A DNA stretch of 64,000 nt from Alopecurus myosuroides (GCA_028641055.1 CM054059.1:113245392-113309391), one strand, 5' to 3'. Counted from the first letter of the stretch, positions 44,695-57,280 are shown. The notes: generated by a model from the sequence alone, not told the origin. Numbers and translations are program-made.

Positions 44695-45265
44695 CGGCTC
44701 TTACTAAGGGCTTAACCGCCCAAGAGTATTATGGTCAATGAAAATGCCCCCGAAAGTTCTGATGCGGAAATCGCCAAAATGGCCGACACTATATCTAACC
44801 TACAAGAAACGGTTGGAACCATCCAAACCAAATTGTCCAAGGTTAGCTCTGGTGTTAGTTCAGAGGTTTCTAGCATAAAGAAAATGATGGAGGCCTTGAT
44901 GGGGAAAACCAAGGAGTCCGAGGAACCACCTCTCACCGCCAATGATGTTAGCTTGGATGAAGAGTCCCTTCCGGACATCGCTGAAATGGAAGCTAACATT
45001 GCTTTAGCTTAGGCGAAAGCCAAAGAAAAAGCCGATAAAAAGGCAAAGGGCGGTGGGAGCTCCGAAGGCTCCAAGTCTCAATCGGCTAACGGTTCGGGGT
45101 CTCACTCTAAAGTTCCACCACCTCCCAATTATGACACCATCCATCCCATTGCCACAATGCCACACATGGTTAATGTTGGAGTTCCTCCCATGCTTAACAC
45201 TAATGAATTTTCATCTTGGAAGTTCGATATGGATTTTCATATTTCAGGATCTTGCACCGCTTTGT

Positions 45266-47184
45266 TTTTTTTTGACTTTTTCTACTGTAGGGCAAAGAAC
45301 CCCACAGCCTTTTATTAAAATTTAAAGAAAGGTTCAACAAATTACAACAGACAGGCCCCTAGGGGAGGCTATCTATCCAACTTTTTACAGACAAGGACTT
45401 TTCCTTCTGAAACCTATGTACATGTAAATACATGTCATTAGCAAATCTATTCCTCCAAACTGAAAATTTAGGTCTATCCAATCTAAAAATTGCATCATTC
45501 CTAATTTTCCAAATGTTCCAGCAAGCAATGAATGCCACTTCCAAGAAGAAATGTTTATCAAAACTCTTCCTAGCAAGCCTTGCCTTTGAAAGCAAATCAA
45601 CTCCCTGTGACCAATCAATGCCCAGATAATTCCACACTCTGCTGCTAAAATTGCATTGAAAGAACAAATGATCTCTATCTTCATAGCAGTCTCCAATACA
45701 AAGAGCACAACTATCATTATCAGTTACAGTCCATTGTCTCCTCCTCAGAAGGTCTTTTGTATTCAGTCTGTCATTAATCAGTAACCATGAAAACATTTTA
45801 ATTCTCATCATGCATTTGCTTTTCCATGGCCATTGTATAACAGGGCAAACCACAATGTCCTTATGAACATGAGCATAATACTTAGCAGCTGTGTAACTTC
45901 CACCTTTCCAAGTACAGAGCCATTCATCATTTTTTGAAACATCCAATCTAACAGAATCCATCCAGTCCGAGAGGATAAGCAAATCATCAAAAGCTTGTGG
46001 TGACAAAGGCAGGTGAAACCCCTCCTCCCTATCCACCAAGTTCATGATAGTCCAAACTGATGCCTTCTCATCCTTGGCAAACGAAAACAGTCTGGGTAGC
46101 CTAAGCTGTAGTGGCAAAGAGGAACCTCCAATCTCCCAAGAGTCCATCCAGAAACAAACAGATTGCCCACTATTGACCACTGGTTTGGTGATCTCGAAGA
46201 ATTTACCCACTAATTTGAGGTTATCCTTCCACCAAAAGGAGCCACATGGGTCCTCTTTATGTGGGATGGTCCCTCTATAGTAATTGTCCCAGATTAGTTT
46301 AACCCAAGGCAAGTCCATCTTGTTGTAAAACTTATTGACAAATTTGAGCATCAATGCATCATTCTTGCTAGAGAAGTTAGTAATACCTAAACCTCCCTTC
46401 ATTTTTGGTTTAGAAATCATGTCCCAAGAAGCAAGTGACTGTTTAGGAGTATCCTCATTTCCTCTCCATAAACACTGTCTAATAATTCTATTTAACTGTT
46501 CCACAATCCCCTGAGGAAGATGCAGTGTGGCAAGAAAATGCACAGGGAGAGAAGTGAATACTGAGTTAACCAGTTGCAGCCTAGCTCCTTGTGATAAGAA
46601 ACAAGATGATGCACACAATCTCCTCTCTAATCTTGTCACAATTGGAGTTAAATCACTGATTTTTGGTCTAGTAGTTCCCACAGGCAAACCAAGATAAGTA
46701 AAAGGCAGTGAACCAACTTGGCAACCAAAGCTCTCAGCTAGCAGAAGTAAATCATCAGGTTCCACATTGATTGGTAACATGCAAGACTTATGGAAATTAA
46801 TTTTAAGCCCTGTGGTGACTGAGAACTTGTGTAACAAGGTTTTGAGGGCCATGATTTGTTCCTGATCAGCAGGAACAATAAGTAGAGTATCATCTGCATA
46901 CTGGATGATTGGAAAATCAGGATCCCCTGTGTCAATAGGCAGAGAAATCTGTCCAGAGTCCAAAATATCATTGATTGCTTCCTGGAGCAGGTTAGCACCA
47001 ATTGTGAACACCAAAGGGGATAAAGGGTCCCCTTGCCTGACCCCTCTTCTGCACATAAATTGCTTACCAGGCACTCCATTGAGTAGAACTTGTGAAGTAC
47101 CAGAGGCTAGTAAATCTTTTACCCATCTTATGAAAATGCTGTCAAAACCTTTGCACTGGAGAATTTTAATTATGGCCTCATGCT
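45266..47184 (-). mobile_element. 5'-truncated L1-type LINE in antisense
   Basis: A perfect 14-bp duplication, TTGCACCGCTTTGT, flanks it at 45252-45265 and 47185-47198. The T run at the left end is the reverse complement of the poly(A) tail, so the element reads on the minus strand. The element is about 1.9 kb and starts within RT. The 5' truncation is typical of target-primed reverse transcription. Confidence 0.92.
45359..47184 (-). pseudogene. LINE ORF2 C-terminal part: reverse transcriptase palm to zinc-binding end
   Basis: About 608 residues are open without a stop; the first residues of the computed frame come from copia DNA outside the LINE. RT motifs are clear: RRGVRQGDPLSPLVF, catalytic YADD in IIQYADDTLLIV, and GLKINFHKS. 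The C-terminal zinc-binding domain of plant L1 RT proteins follows (KMFSWLLINDRLNTKDLLRRR, CALCIGDCYEDRDHLFFQC). The endonuclease and the start of RT are absent through truncation, so this is a dead copy at insertion rather than a decayed one. Confidence 0.92.
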
Positions 47185-49030
47185 TTGCACCGCTTTGTGG
47201 AGAAGCATCCTCCATGGATTTCACCCTCATGATCCAAGCAACTTGACTCTAAGAGAAGATGTGGAATTTCAACTCAACAAGACCGTTCTTGTAACTATCC
47301 AAAAGGCTCTCCCAAGAGAACATCTTGAACACATCCGCGGTATCAAGACCGCCAAGGAGGCTTGGGATAAACTTGACACCTTGTTCCAAGGCAATGCTAG
47401 AATCTAATCATCCAAGTATGATGTTGCTCTTGACAAGTCCGAGAACTTCGTTATGCTTGAAGACGAAAGTCCCGAGGAGATATATAGAAGAGTGGTCACC
47501 CTTGGCAATCAATTAAGGGATTTTGGAAAAGAGGAAATCTTCGATGAGTGGATCAAGAGGAAGTTTGTCAAGGCAATAACTCCATTTGAGAAGAACCTTG
47601 CCACAAGCATTCGAACAAGATCCGACTACAACTCCCTCAACTCCACTGGTGTTCTTAGTGAGTTCATAGCAATATCCCTATTTCACAAGAGTGCGGATGA
47701 CGCTCTCGCTCACTCAAGAGGAAGGGGAAAGTCTCCAAACCTTGCCTTGAAGTCTAAGGCGATTGCTAAGATAGAAGAAGTGGATGAGGATGATGATGAT
47801 GATGAGGACTATGAAGACACATGCAAAGGTGCTCATAAGTGCATCGCTCTTGCCATGCATGGTTATTGGAAGAGATGGGAGGCTCACAAGGCCGGTGCTC
47901 CTAGACCTTCAAGGAACAAGATCTTTAGAAAGAAAGGGGAGCGGCCAAGGACATTATACAATTGTGGAAGTGCAAACCACTTCGTAAAGGAGTGTCCCTT
48001 TGAGCCAAGAGAACAAAATGAAGGGAAGCTTGTTCGCAAGGACAAGAACAAAGCTCCAAAAAACAAGAACCTCGCTAGAAGAGTCCCAAGGGCTCTTTAT
48101 GTTCAAGAAGGCCCCACATTGGAAACATACTACTCCGGAGATGAAGGAGAAGATGAAGTCGTAGGTGTTTCCCATGTCTCCATAGATACGACTTCCTCTT
48201 CATCGGTCTCTCTATTTGAATCTCCCAATGAGAAGGCATCGATCCGACCTACATGTCTCATGGCAAAAGCCACCGCGGTAATATCTTCCACCTCCAAGTC
48301 TATTGTCACTAGCTCTCCCTCATTATTGGATCGTGTTGAAAACATTGTTGATGACGAGGAGGCTAAGAATCTAGGATCTTGGTTATGTAGTCTTGAAGGT
48401 GAAACTAAAGAAAAGGTAAAGTCTCTCTTAAGGCAACTTGATGATGCTAACTCTCTCATAGATGAGAAGGGAGAGATCATCATGACCTTGGAGAGCCATG
48501 GCGGTAGCCATGAGAATCATGACAATGAGCTCGTCAAAGCTCTTGAAGAAGAAAGATCCATGAGAGCCTCTCTTGAAGAGAGACTATCTAGTCTACAAGA
48601 GACTTATGCTATTAGTGTTTCCAAGCTTAGGAAAGATAATGAAAAATCTCTTGCTTTGCTTAAAGACTTTGAAAAAGAAGAGTTGGAGATAGGAATAGTT
48701 CATGAAGAACTCATTAAGAAACATGACAAACTAAAAAAGGAGTTCATGTCTCTTGAAGAAACTCATGACAAACTCACCGAGTCTCGGAACAAGCTTCTAG
48801 CTCAACAATCTAATAAACAAGTGATATACTCCTCTAAAAGCATTGTTATCATGCCTACCTCTTGCACTACGATTAACATTGTAGGAAAAGAGAAAATTCT
48901 CAATGATTCCATAAGCTCTCAAGGGGCCAAGAAAGGAAAAGAAGGACTTGGCTTTGTTTCCAAGTCAAAGAAGAAATCCAAGAGTGTCACTTCTCCCTCT
49001 CAAAATGTTGTGTTTGTGAAAGAGGGATAG

Positions 49031-52000
49031 GTGACCAAAGAGAAGGAGACCAACGCCATTGTGGGTGGTGATACCTCTAGGGGGAGCATCACTCACAATG
49101 ACTTCGCCGGAAAATATAACCCATCTTATGTTCTTATGAAATCTAGAGATGGACATGTTTATGCTAAATATGTTGGTACTTCTTATGGTGATGATTATCA
49201 TTGGACTATTTGTGTTCCTAAGACCCTTGTTACTAACAAAAGAGGACCCATTGAAGGATGGGTACCTAAATCAAGAAATTGATCTCTTGTAGGGAAGTGC
49301 TTCCGGGTCAAGTAGATGGACAGTGGATAGTGGTGCATCCCAACATATGACCGGAAGCTATGACGCAATGAGTAATATTGAACCTCCATTACCTCATCTC
49401 AATTGCGTTACTATTGGTGACAAGTCCGAGCTTAAGGTATTGGGACGAGGCAAGGTGGCTATCTCAAATGATTTATCAATTGAGAATGTTCTCCTTGTTG
49501 AGTCCCTTGGCTATAACTTGATGTTCGTTCCCCAACTTGCGAATTGTGGCTTTAACTCGTTCTTTAATAAAGAGAGTGTGATTGTCACTTGGGAAACACC
49601 TCTTAAAGTAGCCTTTGTTGGGTTTGTCGAGAACGGCATGTATGTAGTGGAGTTCTCTAAAGGAGACACGTGTGCCGCGACATGCCTAATGGCTAAAGTT
49701 GATGCGGGGTGGCTTTGGCATCGCCGGTTAGCCCACACCAATATGAGAATGTTGCATGACCTCCAAAGTGGCAATCACATTCTAGGACTAACCAAGGCTA
49801 AGTTTGCTAAAGATCGTGTGTGTAGCTCTTGTGCCTTTGGGAAGCAACATGGAGAACTTCACCCAACCAAGACAACTATCTCCACCATAAGAATTCTCGA
49901 GCTCATTCACTTAGATCTTTTTGGTCCACTATCCTATGATAGCCTCGGAGGAAAGAAGTATTGCTTGGTGATTGTGGATGATTATTCAAGATATTGTTGG
50001 GTGTATTTCTTCAAGAAGAAAAGTGAGACTCAAAAGAGAGTCATCGAGTTCATCACTCTAGTGGAGCGCCAACACAATTCTACCATATTGGCCATTCGGA
50101 GTGATAATAGCTCGGAGTTCAAGAACTATACCGTTGAGGGTTTTCTTAGTGAAGAAGGCATTGCTCATCAATATTCCACTCCTTATACCCCTCAACAAAA
50201 TGGTGTTGCCGAGAGAAAGAACCGTACTTTGATGGATGCGGCTAGGACTATGATTGCGGAGTTCTCTTCTCCCTATAACTTTTGTGCCGAAGCCGTCTCC
50301 ACCGCATGCCATGCTACTAACCGGTTATATCTTCGCAAGATGTTGAAAAAGACTCCCTATGAGATTCTCACGGGCAAGAAACCGGATGTATCTTACTTCA
50401 AGGTCTTCTGTTGCAAGTGCTTCATTCACAAGAAAGGTAAACGGTTGTCAAATTTTGAGACCAAATCTTATGAGGGTATCTTTGTTGGCTATGCCACAAA
50501 CGCTCACGCCTATAGAGTCTACAACAAGTCCACCGGACAATTTGAAGAAGCTATAGACATGGTGTTTGATGAGGATAATGACTCCCAAGGGGGGAGTATA
50601 GATCATGGTGTTGTAGGAGATGCAATTCCTCCCATCGTCATAAGAAGAATGGGGATTGGTGAAATAATCCCCATTGAGGGTTACCGGATGACGGAGGGAG
50701 AAGGACTATGCCCCACTCAAGTGGAGCCATTGACTACACCCATTGATGATCAAGCTACTCAACAAGATGCACCAAGCCCTCAAGCTAATGATCAAGGTAA
50801 AACAAGCAATCAAGGCCAAGCTAATGACCAAGGCCAAGCGAATCATCTTAATCATTATCAAGATTCCATCATTGTTGAGAGTGATCAACCTACTTGTGAT
50901 TCATCACCCACTATTGATCAAGGACAAAATGAAGATGGACATGTATCCGATGAATAAGGTGATTCTCAATCTATATCCAAAGAATCCTTGGAGGAGATGC
51001 TAGAACGAAGAGCAAAGAGAAGGCTAGAGAATCTTGAACGAGCGGGTCACACGGAGGACAAGATTCTTGGGCAAGTTCGTGGGAGAGTGGTCACTAGGAG
51101 GCAATTGGCGGATTTTAGCAAGGCTCGTGCTTTTGTTTCCTTCATTGAGCCCAAGAAGGTCTATGAAGCTCTCGAAGATCAAGATTGGCTTGAAGCCATG
51201 CATGATGAACTCAATAACTTCGAGCGCAACAAAGTGTGAAAACTAGTGCCAAGACCGAAGGATTGCAAAAATATTATTGGCACCAAATGGGTTTTCAACA
51301 ACAAGCAAGACAAAGATGGTATTGTCATTCGCAACAAGGCAAGATTGGTGGCTCAAGGTTTTTCCCAAGTCGAAGGTATTGACTTCGGTGAAACCTTTGC
51401 CCCCGTAGCTCGTCTTGAATCCATTTGCATCTTACTTGCTTATGCATCTCATCATAATTTCAAGTTACAACAAATGGATGTTAAGAGTGCTTTACTCAAT
51501 GGTCCCATTAATGAGTTAGTATATGTCAAGCAACCTCCGGGCTTCGAGGATCCCAACCACCCCGATCATGTCTATAAACTCGATAAGGCGCTCTATGGAT
51601 TTAAACAAGCTCCACGTGCGTGGTATGAGCACCTTAAAGAGTTTCTAGTGGATCGTGGGTTTAATGTTGGTTTAATCAATCCCACCCTCTTTACCAAGAC
51701 GGTTGGAGGTGACTTGTTCATATGCCAACTCTGTGTGGATGACATCATTTTTGGGTCTACTAACACTTTGTTCAATGAGGAGTTTTGCAAGCTTATGACC
51801 GATAGGTTTGAGATGTCTATGATGGGAGAGTTGTAGTTCTTCCTTGGCTTTGAGGTGAATCAATATCATGAAGGAACCTTCATCAAACAAGCCAAATACA
51901 CTCAAGACATGCTCAAGATATTTAATATGCATGATGCCAAGCCTATGAAGAATCCCATGTCCACAACCACCGACTTGAAACCCGACCCTAACGTTAAAGA

Positions 52001-52684
52001 GGTAGATCAAAAGGTATATCGCTCCATGATTGGCTCTTTGCTCTACCTTTGTGCATCTAGACCGGATATCATGTATAGCGTAGGTAAATGTGCAAGGTTT
52101 CAAGCCTCTCCGAGGCAAAGTCATTTGGAAGCTGTGAAACGAATCTTTTGATATCTAGTTCATACCCCAAATTTCAGTCTTTGGTACCCAAGGGTTCAAG
52201 CTTTCAGCTCATTGGATAATCGGATGCGGATTATGCGGGAGAGAAGACGGATAGGAAGTCCACGTCCGGGGGCTGCCAATTCCTTGGCCGTTCCTTGGTA
52301 TGTTGGTCTTCAAAGAAGCAAAATTGCATTGCTCTCTCCACCACCGAGGCCGAGTATATCTCCGCGGCAAGTTGTTGTGCCCAATTGCTCCGGATGAGGC
52401 AAACCTTGAAGGAATATGGTATTCATATTGACAAGGTTCCTCTCCTTTGTGATAATGAGAGTGCTATCAAGATCGCCTACAACCCCGTTCTTCACTCCAA
52501 GACGAAGCACATTGAGATTCGTCATCACTTCATTCGGGATCATGTTGAGAAAGGTGATATTGATCTCTCATATGTTCCCACCAAGGATCAACTTGCCGAT
52601 ATGTTCACGAAGGCCCTTGATGAACCAAGATTTCGAGCGTTGAGGAATGAACTAAATGTCATCGATTCTTCCAACTTCACTTGA
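49031..52684 (+). pseudogene. pol: Copia Pol: protease, integrase, RT and RNase H, multiply broken
   Basis: Copia order is preserved. Protease: VDSGASQHMTG near 49323. GAG-pre-integrase zinc segment: WLWHRRLAHTNMRML ... CSSCAFGKQH. Integrase core: first Asp in HLDLFGPL, second in IRSDNSSEF, Glu in [50 protein letters not shown]; the catalytic YVDD is changed to CVDD (51739-51750). RNase H: WSSKKQNCIALSTTEAEY, DNESAIKIA. Breaks include stops at 50955-50957, 51237-51239, 51834-51836 and near 52150, and a frame change around 52200. The element cannot make its own enzymes. Confidence 0.9.
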
Positions 52685-53550
52685 AACCTTGCATATGTAC
52701 CTTCATTATGCATGCTATTAGGTTTAGATGTAGGCATGGAAATAGGGAGAGCGCTACTCAACTCATGAGTATACACTCCTCTTATTATGCGAAAATCAAT
52801 TCATCATTGCATATCTAGTCAATTTGTGACTTATTGTGCTTAATTGTGAGTAGTAATTTTGGACCCAAGATATATCTTCGTGGTGCCAAATTACACACTC
52901 AAACATGGTGGCTTCGGCCACCGACCATTGGTATGTTTTGGCTCTTTCACGCGTATCATACTTCTTCCTTGACAACTCGTACGGGTTCGGTCTTCTACTT
53001 TTTGTGCTTCTTGCGAACCCCTCCGAGTAATGTCTCTCGTATATCAGTGACTATTTTCCAACCTAAGCTCCCTTTTCCCAAAACAATATTCCACTCGTAA
53101 TTCTCTTGTTGTTACAATCTTGGCGCGCGAAAACTTGGTCGGGCGGAGGCTCTGGTGAAACCACCGGAGGCTCCGCTGCCCATGTCCACCGAATCTCACC
53201 GGAGGCTCCGTTAGCACAAATCACTTGCGGGCCATATTTTGGTGGGCCCTTTGGACAAGGGGCGGAGGCTCCGGTGAAACCACTGGAGGCTCCGCTGGGC
53301 GGGAGCGGAGGCTCCGGTGAAACCACCGGAGGCTCCGCCCGTGGCAGTTTTTCGGGATAAGACCTAGGGCGAACGGGGGTCAATGAGATCCAATCTCATT
53401 TCCCCCCCCCCCCCACTCGCCCTCTTTCTTCTTCCTCTCAACCGCTGCCTCCCCCAAGTCAACCGCCGCCGGATTTGGGTGCTCCACCGCCGGGAGACCT
53501 CCTCCTTGCCTTGGACCACCCCGGGCTCTTCTTCCTCCTTCCTTTTCACC
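52685..53550 (+). other. Spacer between copia pol and env-like ORF, with hairpin repeats and a C tract
   Basis: No gene is seen. 53145-53345 carries five or more copies of the GGAGGCTCCGGTGAAACC-type motif that also fills the LTR U3. A C homopolymer lies at 53402-53414, and a pyrimidine-rich leader-like stretch precedes the ATG at 53551. This may be a second promoter for the downstream ORF. Confidence 0.5.
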
Positions 53551-55346
53551 ATGGATGATGCGGGTATGTGCTCTCTCTCTCTCATCTAGTTGATGGATGG
53601 GGATGCATAGGAGTTCATGTTCTTGTCCTCTAGATGTGTGGATTTGGAGTTTTAGGAGTAGAAGATCTCGAGTACAAACCCTAGCAACCTAGATAATGCG
53701 TGTTAGGCTTGAATCGTTACGGTTGTAGGGAGGATTCATATGCCCTAACCCTAGTTATTCAACCCTAACACCATGTTTATCTTTGTTTCTTGGATTTGTG
53801 TGTCTTTATCAACTTGAGCATTACCTTTTCTTCATGCTATCCTTGCTATTTCTTTCTTAGATGCTTCCGGTTCCAAAGGAAAGGGGGTTCGTTACAAGAG
53901 TATGGGTCGTCACAAGACTCCTCAAGTTGATGAGATCGAAGAAATTCTAGACAATTCTCAACCCAAGCGCAAGAGGTTCCCGGATCCCGAGACGAAATTG
54001 CCTCACATGAACACGGCGAAGACCTCTTCCAAGATGTCCGAGGCGGTATTTCTGAAAGAACGTCGTGAGAATCCATATGTCATTGACCGCGACCGCTTGA
54101 TGCCTCAGTTCCGGGGTAAGGATGCTCGCTTCCACACTATTTTTCAGAGCCAAATATATCACGAGATTTTGATGAGGAAGCCAAAGGACAATGTTGCCCC
54201 TGAACACGCCATTAACTTTGGGCATTTGGAAAGGAACCCCAATTACTTTGGGGAGGCACTTGGGCTTGTTGATAGGTTTGGTCTTGCTCCTATCATGAGT
54301 ATCCAACAAGACTATGATGAAGACCTTGTTTGTCAGTTCTTGGCCACAGTTCATCTCTCCAATGAGACCGAGCGTCATCTTACTTGGATGACACAGGGGA
54401 GGAAGCTAGACATCAAGTGGTCTGAAGTTGACACCATTCTTGGAGGATACCCGGACTTTGGACCATTTACAGATAGTGAGGAGTTTGCCAACGGTTGGTT
54501 CCGTGTTCACGTCATCAACACCCCGTATCTTGCCAAGGATCAACTAACCCCACTATATCATTGGAAGAAGTTCGCCGTTGGGTTTGTCAAGGGTCTCTAT
54601 CCCACTTATGATATCGTGATGCACATCTATAGAGAGACCATCAAACCAAAGGCGGGGAATGTGGATGAGATACAAGGCTTTCTGAAGAATCTTTTGCTTC
54701 TCACTCATCAGTAGCGGCTTGCTGACTCCCATCAAAAGCTCGATGTGCTTGACTACATATGGAATGAGCTATGTCACGCGTGGTCAATCGCAAAAATGTT
54801 TGCTTTGGGCCCTTCATTATGAAGATCATCTTGCACGTGTGGGCGGACAAGTTCCCGGATGAACCGTTTGATGATGATAATTGGATCCCTCACACGGAAA
54901 GGAGACTCCTCATCAAGGACCACACCGAGCCTCCTGAGAATCCCACTCCTCGCAAGAACAAGGCCAAACCTCGTGTCATCGATGATGAGGAGGAAGAAGA
55001 AGACGGTCCATCTCGCCCTTCTCCTTCTAACAATGCATTCAAGTGGATGGCTAGGGCCCTCAAGAAGGTGTTCAGGTTGAACAAGAAGATTGAGCAGCAT
55101 CAATGGGAAGCCCATTATGACAAGGAGCTCAAGAACCGCAACAAAGCACATGCATGTCGTCAGCTTCGTCGTGATGGTGGCGAATCCGTGGACTCCCCGG
55201 CTCTTCCAAGCATCACCGACTGGGACAAGTGGCAAGCCAAATACTCCAAGGGCAAGTTGATTGAGTGGTCTGAGGAAGAAGGAGAAGAAGCTACCATTTC
55301 TCATCGCCGTGCCCCCTCTCCGGAAATGGACATCTCCTCCGATTGA
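53551..55346 (+). pseudogene. Env-like/extra ORF of SIRE/Maximus element, with its own intron, broken
   Basis: A 13-nt first exon (53551-53563, MDDA) has a GTATGT donor. A 297-bp intron ends in TTTCTTTCTTAG (53860), and the frame continues in phase through GRHKTPQVDEI to a TAG at 54712-54714. The rest lies in another frame (54771-55346), so a stop and a frameshift separate the two halves. The first half resembles the domain Pfam lists as a putative plant transposon protein (HAINFGHLERNPNYFGEALG, RHLTWMTQGRKLDIKWSEVD). The second half is acidic with basic patches (NPTPRKNKAKPRV, ARALKKVFRLNKKIEQHQW). ORFs here are called env-like in SIRE elements. I see no signal peptide or membrane segment in this one, so an envelope role is not supported. 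Confidence 0.7.
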
Positions 55347-55788
55347 TCTTCGGGTCGTTAGCATCGTTTTCTCCCTCTTTTGGTATCTTGATGCCAAAGG
55401 GGGAGAGATATATATTAGGAGCGGGTATTTGAGCGGGTATTTGCATGGTTCTCCCTCAAGCATATTCGTCAATATTTGCATCTTTCTCTTGCTTGAGGGA
55501 GTTTGGTTTTTCATTTGGTCATTTGGAACTTCGGTTTGTTTACATTATTCATATGTGTCATGAACCTCGTATCGTATTATGAATTGTGAACCTCGTATCA
55601 TGCTTCGTGAGCTTAGGATCTTATTATATTCTGTTGTGTTCTCACTTTTATTCCTATTTCTCATATATACATTGTGCCTAAATTCTCTCAACATGAAGGG
55701 AGCATATCTTTAGGGGGAGCTCCGTTCATGTTGTGTTTTCTATTATGCAAATAGGGATGTTGTCATCAATTACCAAAAAGGGAGAGAA
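55347..55788 (+). other. Copia 3' UTR and polypurine tract
   Basis: No gene is seen. The phrases GCCAAAGGGGGAGAGA (about 55393) and TTTAGGGGGAGCTCC (about 55711) are polypurine-like. The tract actually next to the LTR is AAAAAGGGAGAGAA (55775-55788). Confidence 0.7.
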
Positions 55789-57280
55789 TGAAAGATCATC
55801 GTCCGTTTTGATAATTATATGACAACATACCTATTGATCTAATGTTTATTTGATATATGAAAATGCCCAGGTTCTTCAAGTTTACTAATTCTATGGGCTG
55901 CGGTTTTGGTTGAAATGAAAAGAGCTAGAAGAAAGGAAACTGGGAAGTTGTTTGTGCATGGAGCGGAGGCTCCGGTGAAACCACCGGAGGCTCCGCCCCA
56001 GGCTCCGGTGCGGGTCCGGTGCAGGGTCTGCCCAAACCTCCCTCTGGTGCATATGAGCGGAGGCCAGGGCGGAACCTCCGGTGGGCGGAGCCTCCGGTGT
56101 ATCCACCAGAGCCTCCGTCGCCTCCAACCAGGCCCTACGAGGGATTGGCCTCTGGTGCGCATCCGGTGGAGGGTCCGCCAAAATGGCGTTCTGTTCGATA
56201 AGGGCGGATCCACCAGCGGAGCCTCCGGTGCGGGTCCGGTGGGCGGAGGTTCCGGTGTTTCCACCGGAGGCTCCGCTCTCTACACTGGCTCGCTCGGGGA
56301 TGGGCATCCGGTGTGCCTCCGGTGGAGGCTCCGCCAAAAGCACGCTCTCTTGGATAAGAGCGGAGGCTCCACCGGAGCCTCCGGTGCAGCTCCGGTGGGC
56401 GGAGCCTCCGCCCTTGCCACCGGAGCCTCCGCCCCTTGGCCCTTCCACAGATAATATTTGGGCCGCGCGGCTGCGCAACAAAAGAAGCCCATTGGAGCCT
56501 CCAGTGAAACCACCGAAGCTTCCGGTGCATCCAAGACTGCACAGCGGCCATTTGTGGGAAGGGGTATTTATACCCCTTCCCCTTCCTCATAAATGCTAAG
56601 CTTTTCCCATTCTCTCTCCTAGCCATTAATGAAAGATTCACCCACCTAGATCTCCCTCTCAACTCACCCACTCACTCCCAAACTTGGTGGAGAGCTAGAG
56701 GAGACCAAGATCCACACTTCCACCAAAGGAATTTCAAATCCATCCACCACAACCTAGTAGATCTAGAATCCTACTTGAGGCCTAGAAAACTTAGTAGATC
56801 TTGTGCTTGTAGCTTCCACCTTGTTCCAAGAAGCTACAGATTGCTTGAGAGCCTCCATCCATCTTGTGGACTGACCTCGAGCTCATGTAAAGGTTTGGTC
56901 AACGCCATCAAGTCGACCTCATAGTGGAAACGAGAATCTCCCTCACCGGAGAAGCTCAAGGAGAATAAGGTGTGCACAACCGTGCTATTAAGGAGTGCCT
57001 AGGTGGCTCCCCACCTCTCGAACGGAGACGTACTTCTCATTGAGAAGGAACTACGGGAATCATATCCTTGTCTCCTTGTTTACACTTGTGGTTTATCTTG
57101 CTACCTTTCGTTTTACTTCCGTTGCGCATATTATCTTGTCCACATAGGTTGCTCACCTAGATGCACATCTAGAGAACCTTATCTTATCTTGCTTAGCCCT
57201 ACTAAAAAGGAAAAAGAAAATAAAAATTGGTAGTCAACCTATTCACCCCCCCCCCTCTAGTTGACCATAGTGCACTTTCA
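55789..57280 (+). repeat. Copia 3' LTR (about 1492 bp)
   Basis: TGAAAGATCATCG...GTGCACTTTCA, complete and uninterrupted, followed by the target duplicate CCAGG. It contains the full GGAGGCTCC motif array (55963-56530) and the TATA region GGTATTTATACCCC near 56563. Confidence 0.93.

Larger units (their letters stand above)
44731..49030 (+). pseudogene. gag: Copia Gag, broken and interrupted by a LINE
   Basis: Gag starts MVNENAPESS at 44731. A stop follows after 93 codons (45010-45012). The frame resumes (PPPPNYDTIHPIATMP, FSSWKFDMDFHI) until the LINE at 45266, and continues after 47199 (LREDVEFQLNKTV, then a stop near 47405; LEDESPEEIYRRV onward is open to 49030). The nucleocapsid knuckle reads LYNCGSANHFVKEC, so the first cysteine of CCHC is replaced by leucine. 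A long charged coiled coil (LEEERSMRASLEERLSSLQE, EELIKKHDKLKKEFM) follows and is usual for SIRE/Maximus Gag. Nonsense mutations plus the LINE make it inactive. Confidence 0.85.
9056..57280 (+). mobile_element. Ty1/copia SIRE/Maximus-type retrotransposon carrying nested insertions
   Basis: Both ends are clear. The 5' LTR starts TGAAAGATCATCG at 9056, the 3' LTR ends GTGCACTTTCA at 57280, and CCAGG flanks both sides (9051-9055 and 57281-57285). Without the insertions the element is about 12 kb: 1.5 kb LTRs, a degenerate Met-type primer site, gag with a long coiled coil, protease, integrase, RT and RNase H in copia order, then an extra env-like ORF before the polypurine tract. Integrase before RT defines copia. 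The LTR length and downstream ORF suit the SIRE/Maximus lineage. Several stop codons and frameshifts make this copy inactive. It hosts a Tat gypsy nest in its 5' LTR and an L1 LINE in gag. Confidence 0.9.

Noticed and set aside
53402..53414. C homopolymer as a functional element
   Set aside because: Homopolymer length is unreliable in assemblies and nothing around it supports a role.
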